Source: JAWKWH01 sp963669415 (GTDB taxonomy: Bacteria; Pseudomonadota; Alphaproteobacteria; Rhizobiales; Rhizobiaceae). From it: a stretch of 64,000 nt of DNA. How positions within the stretch are numbered: position 1 is the stretch's first letter; each line of letters starts with the position of its first letter. The stretch is taken from assembly GCA_963669415.2 (NCBI GenBank), contig CAXXPS010000001.1, positions 496,001 through 560,000 on the forward strand. Direction: 5' to 3'. The translations under genes were made by a program, and so were the position numbers. A model generated the notes under the pieces. That model was not told where the DNA came from. It saw only the letters and a list, made by a program, of their open reading frames with translations, and did no database searches. Shown here in pieces: positions 34,252 to 42,311 of the stretch.

Positions 34252-35300
34252 GACATTTCGGTGCCCTCGATCACCGTTTTGAGTAGGTCGCGCCGTGTGA
34301 TGACCCCGACATCCGCGCCGCCATCCTCGACAATGATGGGCGCTTCCTCTTCCATTGCCAGGCTGATCAGGGCGCTGAGTGTCTCGCCTTCGTTGACGCG
34401 TTGATGCTTTTTCAGGACCTTGCCACCGCCAGCCTTGAACGCGTCGATTTTCTGCATGACGGCATGCGCACGCACCACCTTCAGCCGTGAAATACCGGCA
34501 ACGAAATCGGCGACATAGTCGTCAGCCGGATGCATGACGATTTCTTCAGCTGTGCCGATCTGCACCACGCGCCCGTCGCGCATGATCGCGATACGGTCAC
34601 CGACCCGAACCGCTTCGTCCAGGTCATGGGTAATGAAGATCGTTGTTTTCTTGAGGATCTGCGACAGGTTAATGAATTCGTCCTGCAACTGCCTGCGGAT
34701 CAGCGGATCAAGCGCGCTGAACGGCTCGTCCATCAGCAGCACGTCCGGATCAGCCGCGAGCGCTCGTGCCAGACCGACCCTTTGCTGCATACCGCCCGAC
34801 AATTCATGGGCAAACTTGTTGCCCCACGCACCCAGCTCAACAATATCGAGAATTTTTTCCGCCTGGCGCATGCGGTCATTCTTGTTGATCTGCCGGATTT
34901 CCAGCGGCATGGCCACGTTATCGAGAACCGAGCGGTGCGGCAGCAGGGCAAAATTCTGGAACACCATGCCGATCTTGCGGTTACGGAACTGCCGCAGCTC
35001 TTTCGGCTCGAGCCCCATGACATCCGTGCCTTCGATACGGATGCTTCCGGCCGTCGGTTCCAGTAACCTGTTGAAGTGGCGCACCAGGGTCGATTTTCCG
35101 CTGCCGGAAAGACCCATGACGCAGAAAATCTCGCCACGGTTCACTTCAAGGCTGACATCGGCAACACCGACGACTGCATTGAACTTTGCAAGCACCTCGG
35201 CCTTGGAAAGCCCGTCCGACCTGATCGCCGACAGGGCCTCCGCAGCGTTGTCACCAAATACCTTCCACACATTGGCGACTTCAATGACTGTGTCGTTCAT
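34248..35300 (-). CDS. proV: Glycine betaine/proline ABC transporter ATP-binding protein
   Basis: The 350-residue ATPase has Walker A 'GLSGSGKST' near 64-72, signature 'LSGGMQQR' near 165-172 and Walker B 'VLLMDEPFSALD' near 186-197. A C-terminal regulatory region (about 275-345) is of the CBS type known in ProV/OpuA, which senses ionic strength or cyclic dinucleotides. It drives uptake of quaternary amines such as glycine betaine. It follows the binding-protein gene with a 137-base spacer and overlaps the permease gene. Confidence 0.95.
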   Translation of the reverse strand: MNDTVIEVANVWKVFGDNAAEALSAIRSDGLSKAEVLAKFNAVVGVADVSLEVNRGEIFCVMGLSGSGKSTLVRHFNRLLEPTAGSIRIEGTDVMGLEPKELRQFRNRKIGMVFQNFALLPHRSVLDNVAMPLEIRQINKNDRMRQAEKILDIVELGAWGNKFAHELSGGMQQRVGLARALAADPDVLLMDEPFSALDPLIRRQLQDEFINLSQILKKTTIFITHDLDEAVRVGDRIAIMRDGRVVQIGTAEEIVMHPADDYVADFVAGISRLKVVRAHAVMQKIDAFKAGGGKVLKKHQRVNEGETLSALISLAMEEEAPIIVEDGGADVGVITRRDLLKTVIEGTEMS

Positions 35301-35437
35301 TTCATGCGCCCCGATAGCCTTCCAGCAATGCGCTGGCCTGGCTCAATTTAGCCGGCACCAGAACCGCGCCCCATTGGTGCAGGCAGGATCGCGGCGCCGG
35401 ATGAGTGGTCGGCACCGCGGATTGCAAATTCGCGGCC

Positions 35438-36403
35438 CTACAGGCCAAGCCATGCGTCGACGCGGTCCGGATTGGCTTCAACCCATGCCTTGGCGACATC
35501 AGCCGGATCTTTTCCGTTGCCGGAAATCTCAAAGGCAAATCCGCTCACATCGTCAGCCGTCAGAGAGAACCGCTCGAAAAACTCGGCAATTGCCGGCGAC
35601 CTGTCCTTCAACGTGTTTGCCCAGGCAATCTGCACGTCCTTCAGCGCATCCTTGGAAGCGACCATTGACTTGTTGAACCAGTCCGGATCGTCTGAAGGCT
35701 GGATCATCACATATTTCGCCGGATCATAGGTCGGCTCGCTCAGCATCTGGACGTCGAACATGTACCAGATGGCGTGCGGCTTGTAGCAATAGAAGGCGTA
35801 GCCCTCGTCCTTCGCTATCGAGTCCTTCACACGCGCAGTCTTGACGCTTTCTTCGGCCCGGATCGGCTCGATGAAGTCCATTAGGCCGTAGTCACGAACC
35901 TTGACCTCATTGACATTGGCCGAAGCCCAGCCCGGCGCACCGATCCACATCTCACCCTTGCCATTGCCGTCGCTGTCCATCTTCGCGGCAACGTCCGGCC
36001 GGCCCAGGTCAGCAATGTCGGTAATGTTGTTGGCTTCACCGAAATTCTTCGACACGCAGAAGCCCTGATTGCCCTCATACGGGTTGCTCGACAGGGTAAC
36101 CGTCTTTTCGCCATCAACATATTTCTTGGTGAAGCTTTCCTGGTTCGGAAGCCAGACATCCGGATGAACGTCGATATCGCCATTGCCCTGATGCATGGCC
36201 TGGAAGATCGTCGCGTTGTTGCCCGGCACCAATTCGGCTTCGCCGCCGATACGCATCTCGACAACGGCTTTCAACAAATGCGCAATGGCCTGTGCGCCCG
36301 TCCACGACGGGACACCGATATTGACCTTCTCTGCGCCAATGGCCGAGCCGGCCACCAGCGACAAGGCCGTGGCCATTGCCAGTGATTTGAGTTTCAGTTT
36401 CAT
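35438..36403 (-). CDS. proX: Glycine betaine-type periplasmic substrate-binding protein
   Basis: With the ATG at 36403, which has a strong GGAGGAAAG upstream, the protein is 321 residues. It has a Lys-rich signal peptide ending near 'IGAE'. The mature part is of the OpuAC class: 'VNIGVPSWTGAQAIAHLL', 'DIDVHPDVWLPNQESF', and Trp/Tyr-rich 'YCYKPHAIWYMFD' for cation-pi binding of a trimethylammonium ligand. Glycine betaine, proline betaine or related compounds are expected. The longer in-frame extension to 36484 overlaps the next gene and is not supported. The gene heads the operon. Confidence 0.93.
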   Translation of the reverse strand: MKLKLKSLAMATALSLVAGSAIGAEKVNIGVPSWTGAQAIAHLLKAVVEMRIGGEAELVPGNNATIFQAMHQGNGDIDVHPDVWLPNQESFTKKYVDGEKTVTLSSNPYEGNQGFCVSKNFGEANNITDIADLGRPDVAAKMDSDGNGKGEMWIGAPGWASANVNEVKVRDYGLMDFIEPIRAEESVKTARVKDSIAKDEGYAFYCYKPHAIWYMFDVQMLSEPTYDPAKYVMIQPSDDPDWFNKSMVASKDALKDVQIAWANTLKDRSPAIAEFFERFSLTADDVSGFAFEISGNGKDPADVAKAWVEANPDRVDAWLGL

Positions 36404-36446
36404 GCTTTCCTCCATTGGATTGTCTTTCAATTTGCTTTGCGCAGAC

Positions 36447-37487
36447 TCATCCCCCATTCCCAAAATCTTCATCTTCATAGGCAAACAGCGCTGCAGAACC
36501 GCCGGTATGAAGAAACAGCACCCGTTCGGTCGGCTTGAAAAATCTTTCGCGTACCAGCCCGATCAACCCCGCCATTCCCTTTGCCGAATAAACCGGATCA
36601 AGCAGAATGCCCTCATGGCGCGCAGTGATGGCGATCGCCTCGAGTGTCGACGGAGCGGGAATGCCGTAACCTTCGCCAACGAAGCGGTCATCAACCAGAA
36701 CACGGCTTGGATTCACGGGTGGCGCATCAAACATTTCCAGCGTGGATTTTGTCAGTCCATGCACCGCCGAAATCTGTTTGTCTCTTGGATGACGCACACT
36801 GATGCCCATCACAGGAAGATCGTGGTTCAACATATGCAGACCCGCGACAAGACCGGCCTGTGTGCCGGTGCTTCCCGTTGCCGTAACCAGCCAATCAAAG
36901 CCTTGATCAACGTCGGCGCTCTGGTTGGCGATTTCCAATGCACATGACACATAACCCAGCGCTCCGACCGTGTTGGAGCCGCCACCGGGAATGAAATACG
37001 GTTTGTGCCCGTCTGCCTTGAGTTTGTCCGCAACCGCCATCGCTTCTGCGTTCATGTCGAGCCCTGCCGGGCGGAATTCGAGTGTCGCGCCAAACAGCTT
37101 GTCGAAGAACACATTGCCGGTGCTTTCATAGCTGGATTGCCGTCCGGGTACTCGCCGCTCCAGCAGCGCGTGGCATTTGAGCCCGTAGCGACAGGCCGCG
37201 GCAGCGGTTTGGCGCACATGATTGGATTGTACCGCGCCCTGGGTCACCAGCATGTCGGCACCCTGCGCCAGCGCGTCGCCAACCAGGAATTCAAGCTTTC
37301 TGGTCTTGTTGCCACCGGTTGCCAGTCCGGTGCAGTCGTCGCGCTTGACGAAAAGTTGCGGCCCGGCAAGTGCCTCACTCAGCCGAACCATCGGTTCGAT
37401 AGGGGTCGGCTGGTGGCAAAGGGAAACTCTGGGATACCGGTCCAGATCGAGGGCGGGTGAGGGTTTGGAAACAGCAGCAACGACCAT
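36447..37487 (-). CDS. PLP-dependent D-cysteine desulfhydrase / L-cysteate sulfo-lyase family enzyme
   Basis: The 346-residue fold-type II PLP enzyme has the PLP lysine in 'GGNKTRKLEFLVGDAL' near 59-74, 'TQGAVQSNHVRQTAAAA' near 83-99 and a phosphate loop 'TGSTGTQAGL' near 193-202. The family includes D-cysteine desulfhydrase, ACC deaminase and CuyA, which releases sulfite and ammonia from L-cysteate. The sequence looks as close to CuyA as to DcyD. Which substrate it uses is not decidable by eye. It is divergent from a LysR gene and lies behind a betaine importer. No sulfite exporter or dehydrogenase is next to it. Confidence 0.85.
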   Translation of the reverse strand: MVVAAVSKPSPALDLDRYPRVSLCHQPTPIEPMVRLSEALAGPQLFVKRDDCTGLATGGNKTRKLEFLVGDALAQGADMLVTQGAVQSNHVRQTAAAACRYGLKCHALLERRVPGRQSSYESTGNVFFDKLFGATLEFRPAGLDMNAEAMAVADKLKADGHKPYFIPGGGSNTVGALGYVSCALEIANQSADVDQGFDWLVTATGSTGTQAGLVAGLHMLNHDLPVMGISVRHPRDKQISAVHGLTKSTLEMFDAPPVNPSRVLVDDRFVGEGYGIPAPSTLEAIAITARHEGILLDPVYSAKGMAGLIGLVRERFFKPTERVLFLHTGGSAALFAYEDEDFGNGG

Positions 37488-37547
37488 GGGGGACCCGTGT
37501 GATTAACCGGGCAAGCGTCGCGCAAATTCGCCATTGCCGCCAATGCT

Positions 37548-37578
37548 ATGTTTCAATAACATGATGCGTTTTCTGCAT
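37548..37578. promoter_or_regulatory. Two adjacent LysR-type boxes (T-N11-A palindromes)
   Basis: ATGTT-TCAAT-AACAT at 37548-37562 and ATGC-GTTTTCT-GCAT at 37564-37578 are each perfect inverted repeats with the T-N11-A pattern of LysR operators. Their centres are 16 bases apart. They lie in the divergent region between the desulfhydrase/sulfo-lyase gene and the lysR gene, immediately before the lysR start. They are strong candidates for the regulator's binding sites. Confidence 0.6.
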
Positions 37579-37589
37579 AGGATCGACTG

Positions 37590-38519
37590 ATGGACGTCTT
37601 GTGGTTCCGTGATTTGGCGAATCTGGCAAGAACCGGAAACTTCTCGCAGGCAGCGAAGCTGGGAAATGTCAGTCAGCCCGCTTTCAGCCGCCGGATAAAG
37701 GCGATTGAGAACTGGGTCGGCGCAACGCTGGTGGACCGCACCAAACATCCGGTTTCGCTGACCGACGCCGGGCGGCAGATGCTGGAGGCCGGCGAACAGG
37801 CGCTTGCCCGCATCGAAAACGAGCGATCGCAAATTCGCGAGGCGCAATCATTTCCGGATCGATATGTGGTCAAATTCGGTGCACAGCATTCCATTGGCTG
37901 GCGCTTCTTCCCTGCCTGGCTGCAGGCATTTGAAAATTCGTTCGGCCCGATCATTTCAAGATTGCGGGCAGACGATCTGCCCAATTGCTTGAAGGACCTC
38001 ACCGACGGTGAAGTCGACTTCGCCATCGCCTATGCCAGCCGCTACGTGAGGAATGTGGCGCCAGGTCGCGAATTCGATTCCATCGTGATCGGACATGACA
38101 CCCTGATCCCGGTTTGCAAATGCGCGTCAAGTGGTCAGCCGCTGTTTGATCTTGGCGATCCGGACGGGCCTGCGACCCCCTATTTGCGATTTGGGGACAA
38201 TGCTCCGATCAACGATCATATCGAACCGCTTCTGACCGAGCGCGGTCTCAGCAGCCGGCTGAAAACTGCTTATGAAAATTCCATGGCCGGAGCACTTCGG
38301 ATCCGCGCGCGCGAAGGCACCGGTGTTGCGTGGCTTCCCAAAAGCCTGGTGGCGCCGGACATCGAAGCAGGACTGATGATTCCCGCCGGGGGTGCGGCGT
38401 TGCAAATCAACCTCGACATCCGCCTGCACCGGAATTCCCAGCATTCAAACGGACTGACGCGAAAAATCTGGTCGTTTCTTTCCGTTCGACAATCCGTGCC
38501 GCTTTTGCCATTGCATTAG
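37590..38519 (+). CDS. LysR-family transcriptional regulator
   Basis: The 309-residue protein has the LysR winged helix-turn-helix at about 5-62 ('LARTGNFSQAAKLGNVSQPAFSRRIKAIE'-type sequence) and an effector-binding domain after 90 ('VKFGAQHSIGWRFFPAWLQ'). It is divergent from the PLP enzyme gene across 102 bases containing two T-N11-A boxes, so it very probably controls that gene. The inducer is presumably the substrate of the lyase, cysteate or D-cysteine, by inference. Confidence 0.9.
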   Translation: MDVLWFRDLANLARTGNFSQAAKLGNVSQPAFSRRIKAIENWVGATLVDRTKHPVSLTDAGRQMLEAGEQALARIENERSQIREAQSFPDRYVVKFGAQHSIGWRFFPAWLQAFENSFGPIISRLRADDLPNCLKDLTDGEVDFAIAYASRYVRNVAPGREFDSIVIGHDTLIPVCKCASSGQPLFDLGDPDGPATPYLRFGDNAPINDHIEPLLTERGLSSRLKTAYENSMAGALRIRAREGTGVAWLPKSLVAPDIEAGLMIPAGGAALQINLDIRLHRNSQHSNGLTRKIWSFLSVRQSVPLLPLH

Positions 38520-38555
38520 AGCTGGAGCGTTTTCAGCGTGAAGCAATCGCGCTGC

Positions 38556-39173
38556 TCAATCCTGGATCACGACGTCGGCCTCGCGCGACCTTTCTTTCAC
38601 CAACCGCGCATTGACCATGTCATTTTCGCGGGCACGTGTTTCGGCCGCCTTTTGGTCGTGGCCATGATCGAGCCAGCGCTGAATGAGACGGTTTTCAAGT
38701 TCATCGTCGGCGACTTCGAGGAATACAGTCAGATCGAATAGCGGCGCGAGATTTGCCCATGGATCGGCGTTGAGCAGCAGATAGTTACCTTCAGCAACTA
38801 TCAGGCGGCTTTCCGGTGCGATGATCCTTCCGCCAGCGCGTGCGAGGTCGAGTTCGCGGTCGAAGACCGGAACGGCAATTGGCTGATCACCCTTCCGGAT
38901 CGCACCCAAAATCCGGAAAAATCCGCCGGAATCGAAGGTTTCGGGCGCACCCTTTCGCGGTAACTGCCCTCGCTCTTCCAATACCGCATTGTCAAAGTGA
39001 AAGCCGTCCATCGGAAGCAACGCTGCGTTCTCGCCCATTAAATTGAGATTTTCCACCAGTTCAGCCGCCAATGTCGACTTGCCCGAACCGGGCGGACCGG
39101 CAATTGCCGTGATGAAACGGCCTTGGTCCCGCGTACGTCGAATGATTTCGGCTGCCAGTTCCTGCGCTTCCAT
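38556..39173 (-). CDS. frcK: Fructose/nucleoside kinase-like protein FrcK
   Basis: The 205-residue P-loop kinase has Walker A 'AGPPGSGKSTLAAELV' near 25-40, 'LLPMDGFHFDNAVL' near 54-67 and 'RLIVAEGNYLLLNADPW' near 120-136. It is of the uridine kinase/PanK-like fold and matches FrcK, the last gene of the fructose transport operon of Sinorhizobium meliloti, where a fructose kinase role was proposed. The start ATG at 39173 lies one base after the frcA stop. The family is also annotated as a nucleoside/nucleotide kinase, so the biochemical role is less certain than the locus identity. Confidence 0.88.
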   Translation of the reverse strand: MEAQELAAEIIRRTRDQGRFITAIAGPPGSGKSTLAAELVENLNLMGENAALLPMDGFHFDNAVLEERGQLPRKGAPETFDSGGFFRILGAIRKGDQPIAVPVFDRELDLARAGGRIIAPESRLIVAEGNYLLLNADPWANLAPLFDLTVFLEVADDELENRLIQRWLDHGHDQKAAETRARENDMVNARLVKERSREADVVIQD

Positions 39174-39174
39174 G

Positions 39175-39951
39175 TCAGGCCGCAGCCGCCTCCTGCGGCG
39201 GCTCTTTCGCACCGGTCATGAAGGCAACCGCATCGGACATGGAGTAATCTTTGGGATCGATTACACACAGACGCTTGCCCAGCCGGTGCACATGAATCCT
39301 GTCCGCAACTTCAAACACATGCGGCATGTTGTGGCTGATAAGAATGATCGGAATGCCGCGCGATCTGACGTCCAGGATCAACTCCAGCACCCGGCGGGAT
39401 TCCTTGACACCGAGCGCTGCCGTCGGTTCGTCGAGAATAATGACTTTCGATCCAAATGCCGCCGCCCGCGCCACGGCCACACCCTGACGCTGCCCGCCAG
39501 ACAGGGTTTCGACCGCCTGTTTGATGTTCTGGATCGTCATCAATCCGAGTTCGGACAGTTTCTCACGGGCAAATTTTTCCATCGCTGCCCGATCGAGCTG
39601 GCGAAGCAGCGAGCCGCGAATTCCGGGTTTGCGAATCTCACGGCCCATGAACATATTGTCAGCGATCGACAACGCCGGGCTCATGGCAAGGGTTTGATAA
39701 ACAGTCTCGATTCCGGCTTCCCGGGCGGCAATCGGCGACTGGAAACTGACCTGCCGACCTTCAAGATAGACCTCTCCCTCGTCTGCAATGACCGCTCCTG
39801 ACACCGCCTTGATCAGCGTCGATTTTCCAGCGCCGTTGTCTCCGATAACCGCAAGAATTTCGCCAGGCATGAGTTCAAAGTCGCAATGATCGAGTGCTAC
39901 GACCTTGCCAAAGCGCTTGACGAGATTCCGTGCTTTCAGAACCGGCTCCAT
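39175..39951 (-). CDS. frcA: Fructose ABC transporter ATP-binding protein FrcA
   Basis: The 258-residue single-domain sugar ABC ATPase has Walker A 'GDNGAGKSTLIKAVSGA' near 37-53, signature 'LSGGQRQGVAVARAAA' near 150-165 and Walker B 'VIILDEPTAALG' near 169-180. Most sugar ABC ATPases of the CUT2 type have two ATPase halves. FrcA has one, as here. The ATG at 39951 overlaps the frcC stop by one base. A longer open frame upstream belongs to the shadow of frcC. It powers fructose (and possibly ribose or mannose) uptake. Confidence 0.95.
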   Translation of the reverse strand: MEPVLKARNLVKRFGKVVALDHCDFELMPGEILAVIGDNGAGKSTLIKAVSGAVIADEGEVYLEGRQVSFQSPIAAREAGIETVYQTLAMSPALSIADNMFMGREIRKPGIRGSLLRQLDRAAMEKFAREKLSELGLMTIQNIKQAVETLSGGQRQGVAVARAAAFGSKVIILDEPTAALGVKESRRVLELILDVRSRGIPIILISHNMPHVFEVADRIHVHRLGKRLCVIDPKDYSMSDAVAFMTGAKEPPQEAAAA

Positions 39952-41009
39952 CACGCAGATACCTTTCTGATCCACTGGTCCACCGCGACGGCGGCGATGA
40001 TCAGCAGGCCAATCAACAGGAACGTCCACTGCGCATCCGCGCCGAGCAGGCGCAGTCCCAAGGTGAACACGCCAACGATCAGTGCGCCGAACAGTGTGCC
40101 CAGGATCGATCCCCTGCCGCCAAACAGCGAAATTCCGCCGATCACCACGGCTGTTATGCTTTCGATATTGGCAAGCTGGCCCGAGGTCGGTGAAACGGAG
40201 CCAATCCGTCCGATCAACGCCCAGCCCGCGAATGCGCAAATCAGGCCTGAAAGCATGTAGACCGAGATGAGCGTTCGTTTGACGTCGACGCCTGAAAGTT
40301 CGGCAGCTTCGGGATCGTCGCCAACGGCATAGACATGCCTGCCCCAGGCGGTGTGCCTCAACACATAGGCAAGCACCAAGACCAGCACTACCATGAAAAT
40401 CGTGCCGACGGTGAACACCGCGCCGCCAATCTTGAATTTCTCGCCGAACAACTGAAGCAGCGGTGCGTGTTCGGCAATATCCTGGGAGCGGATGGTCTCG
40501 TTCGCCGAATAAAGGAAATTCGTCGCCAGAACGATCTGCCACATGCCGAGCGTGACGATGAACGGCGGCAGCTTTACGCGGGCGACCAGCCAACCATTGA
40601 TGAAACCGCACAGCGTTCCGCAAAGCAGACCACAAGCAACAGCCACAGGCGTCGGCAATCCGTACCGGAAAGCAAACTGCCCCATGACAACAGATGAGAG
40701 AACCATGATGGCGCCGACGGAAAGATCAATTCCGGCCGTCAGAATGACCAGGCTCTGCGCCGCAGCAACAATTCCGACAATTTGAACCTGCTGAAGGATC
40801 AACGTCAGAGCGAAGGGAGAGAAGAATTTCGACCCAAGCAGCAGTCCAAATACGGCGATGGAAAGCAGCAGAACGATCAAGGGCACTGCCGACGGCGTCA
40901 CGTGCAGAAAATGCTGCAGGCGCGAAATCAGGCCGTGTGGTTCGTCGACGAACTCGGCAATCGCTTCGCTTCGCGATACCGCACCTTCGAAATCGTCTGC
41001 GCTTGACAC
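39951..41009 (-). CDS. frcC: Fructose ABC transporter permease FrcC
   Basis: The 352-residue integral membrane permease of the CUT2/BPD_transp_2 class has about ten hydrophobic segments, 'LTAGIDLSVGAIMVLSSVV' near 93-111 and 'FGGRGSILGTLFGALIVG' near 300-317. The GTG at 41009 is preferred because GGGGAG and AGGAAA lie before it. The alternative TTG at 41033 has no ribosome-binding site. It forms the membrane channel with FrcB and FrcA. Confidence 0.93.
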   Translation of the reverse strand: MSSADDFEGAVSRSEAIAEFVDEPHGLISRLQHFLHVTPSAVPLIVLLLSIAVFGLLLGSKFFSPFALTLILQQVQIVGIVAAAQSLVILTAGIDLSVGAIMVLSSVVMGQFAFRYGLPTPVAVACGLLCGTLCGFINGWLVARVKLPPFIVTLGMWQIVLATNFLYSANETIRSQDIAEHAPLLQLFGEKFKIGGAVFTVGTIFMVVLVLVLAYVLRHTAWGRHVYAVGDDPEAAELSGVDVKRTLISVYMLSGLICAFAGWALIGRIGSVSPTSGQLANIESITAVVIGGISLFGGRGSILGTLFGALIVGVFTLGLRLLGADAQWTFLLIGLLIIAAVAVDQWIRKVSA

Positions 41010-41060
41010 TTTCCTACCGCTCCCCTCAGCCAACAGAATATCGGCTGATCCATGAAATTA

Positions 41061-41084
41061 CGGGGCGGGCTAAAACCCGCCCCG
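41061..41084 (-). terminator. GC-rich hairpin between frcB and frcC
   Basis: Perfect nine-base arms CGGGGCGGG and CCCGCCCCG flank a six-base loop, 29 bases after the frcB stop. With no following T-tract it is more likely an RNA-stabilising or partial-termination element. These are common after binding-protein genes and raise binding-protein output over permease output. Confidence 0.65.
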
Positions 41085-41113
41085 CAGACTGTTTCACGCA
41101 AAAGGTTGAAGGA

Positions 41114-42145
41114 TCAACCCCAGCAGAGCTCGGTTCCTTTGGCGGTGTCGATCGACTCAACACCGTCAACGGCCTTGTCGGTCACAAGGGCGACACCGGT
41201 ATCAAAGAAATCCTTGCCGGGCGTGTTTTCGGGTTTTGAACCATCTTTGGCCCAGGCGGCGATCGCCTCGATGCCAAGTGACGCCATCAATAGCGGATAC
41301 TGCTGGGAGGTTGCACCAATAACGCCGTCCTTGACGTTCTGGACGCCCGGGCAGCCGCCGTCGACCGAGACGATCAGTACGTCATTCTCGCGGCCAATGG
41401 CTTTCAGTGCCTCATATGCACCGGCGGCGGCAGGCTCGTTGATCGTGTAGACGACGTTGATCATCGGATCTTTTGCAAGAAGGTTCTCCATCGCCCTGCG
41501 TCCACCTTCCTCATTGCCTGCAGTCACATCGTGACCAACGATGCGAGGATCGGTTTCGTCACCCCACTTTTTGGGATCGCCTAGGTCAATTCCAAATCCC
41601 TGCATGAAGCCCTGGTCGCGCAATACGCCAACGGAAGGTTGAGAAACGGCAAGATCGAGCATTCCGATCTTGGCATTGGCTGCCTCGGCGCCGAGGCTTG
41701 CGGCCGCCCATTTTCCGATCAGCTCGCCGGCGAGAAAATTGTCGGTGGCAAATGTTGCGTCAGCGGCATCGATCGGTTCCAGAGGCGTGTCGAGCGCAAT
41801 AACCAGAAGGCCGGCATCGCGGGCCTGGCTCACTGCCGAGACAATTGACGAGGTATCCGATGCGGTCAGCAGAATTCCCTTCGCACCGTCAGCGATACAG
41901 GTCTCAATAGCCGCAACCTGCGTTTCGTGATCGCCGTCAATCTTGCCTGCAAAGCTTTTCAACTCAATGCCAAGTTCCTCAGCCTTGGCCGTCGCACCTT
42001 CCTTCATCTTGACGAAGAAAGGATTCGTATCGGTTTTGGTGATCAAGCAAGCCCCGATGGAGTGGCTTGCCGCCTGAGCCTGCGTCGCAAATGCGGCACC
42101 AAGCGCCATCGCACCAAGGGTTGAAGCGATAAGTGTCTTCTTCAT
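41114..42145 (-). CDS. frcB: Fructose-binding periplasmic protein FrcB
   Basis: From the ATG at 42145, with GGGAGGA upstream, the protein is 343 residues and has a signal peptide ending near 'AQAAS'. The mature part is a ribose-binding-type (PBP I) protein: 'ITKTDTNPFFVKMKEGATAK', 'DGDHETQVAAIETCIADGAK', 'LLTASDTSSIVSAVSQARDA'. These match the fructose-binding protein FrcB of S. meliloti nearly word for word from memory. It delivers fructose, and less strongly ribose or mannose, to FrcCA. It heads the frcBCAK operon, which is divergent from the ROK repressor. Confidence 0.96.
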   Translation of the reverse strand: MKKTLIASTLGAMALGAAFATQAQAASHSIGACLITKTDTNPFFVKMKEGATAKAEELGIELKSFAGKIDGDHETQVAAIETCIADGAKGILLTASDTSSIVSAVSQARDAGLLVIALDTPLEPIDAADATFATDNFLAGELIGKWAAASLGAEAANAKIGMLDLAVSQPSVGVLRDQGFMQGFGIDLGDPKKWGDETDPRIVGHDVTAGNEEGGRRAMENLLAKDPMINVVYTINEPAAAGAYEALKAIGRENDVLIVSVDGGCPGVQNVKDGVIGATSQQYPLLMASLGIEAIAAWAKDGSKPENTPGKDFFDTGVALVTDKAVDGVESIDTAKGTELCWG

Positions 42146-42255
42146 GGGTGTCCTCCCGAAAAATGTCGAAGTGATCATCATCCGGCGTCGATGTGTGCGG
42201 TCCGCCGACATTCAGATCCGACTGGAGGAAACAGCAAATGCCAAATACTGTCAAT

Positions 42256-42282
42256 AAATAAATAAACTTGATTTATTAATTT
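42256..42282. promoter_or_regulatory. AT-rich palindrome, candidate ROK repressor operator
   Basis: AATAAA (42261-42266) and TTTATT (42272-42277) form an inverted repeat with a five-base centre, and further outer bases also pair. AT-rich palindromes of this kind are typical ROK/NagC-type operators. It sits in the frcB-frcR divergent region, 30 bases before the regulator start. Confidence 0.5.
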
Positions 42283-42311
42283 TTTCGCCCAATCATGGGC
42301 AGCGGTATGAT

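Noticed and set aside
39952..40635. Extension of the frcA frame to 486 codons
   Set aside because: The extra part is the shadow of frcC. The single-domain ATPase start at 39951 overlaps the frcC stop by one base as expected.
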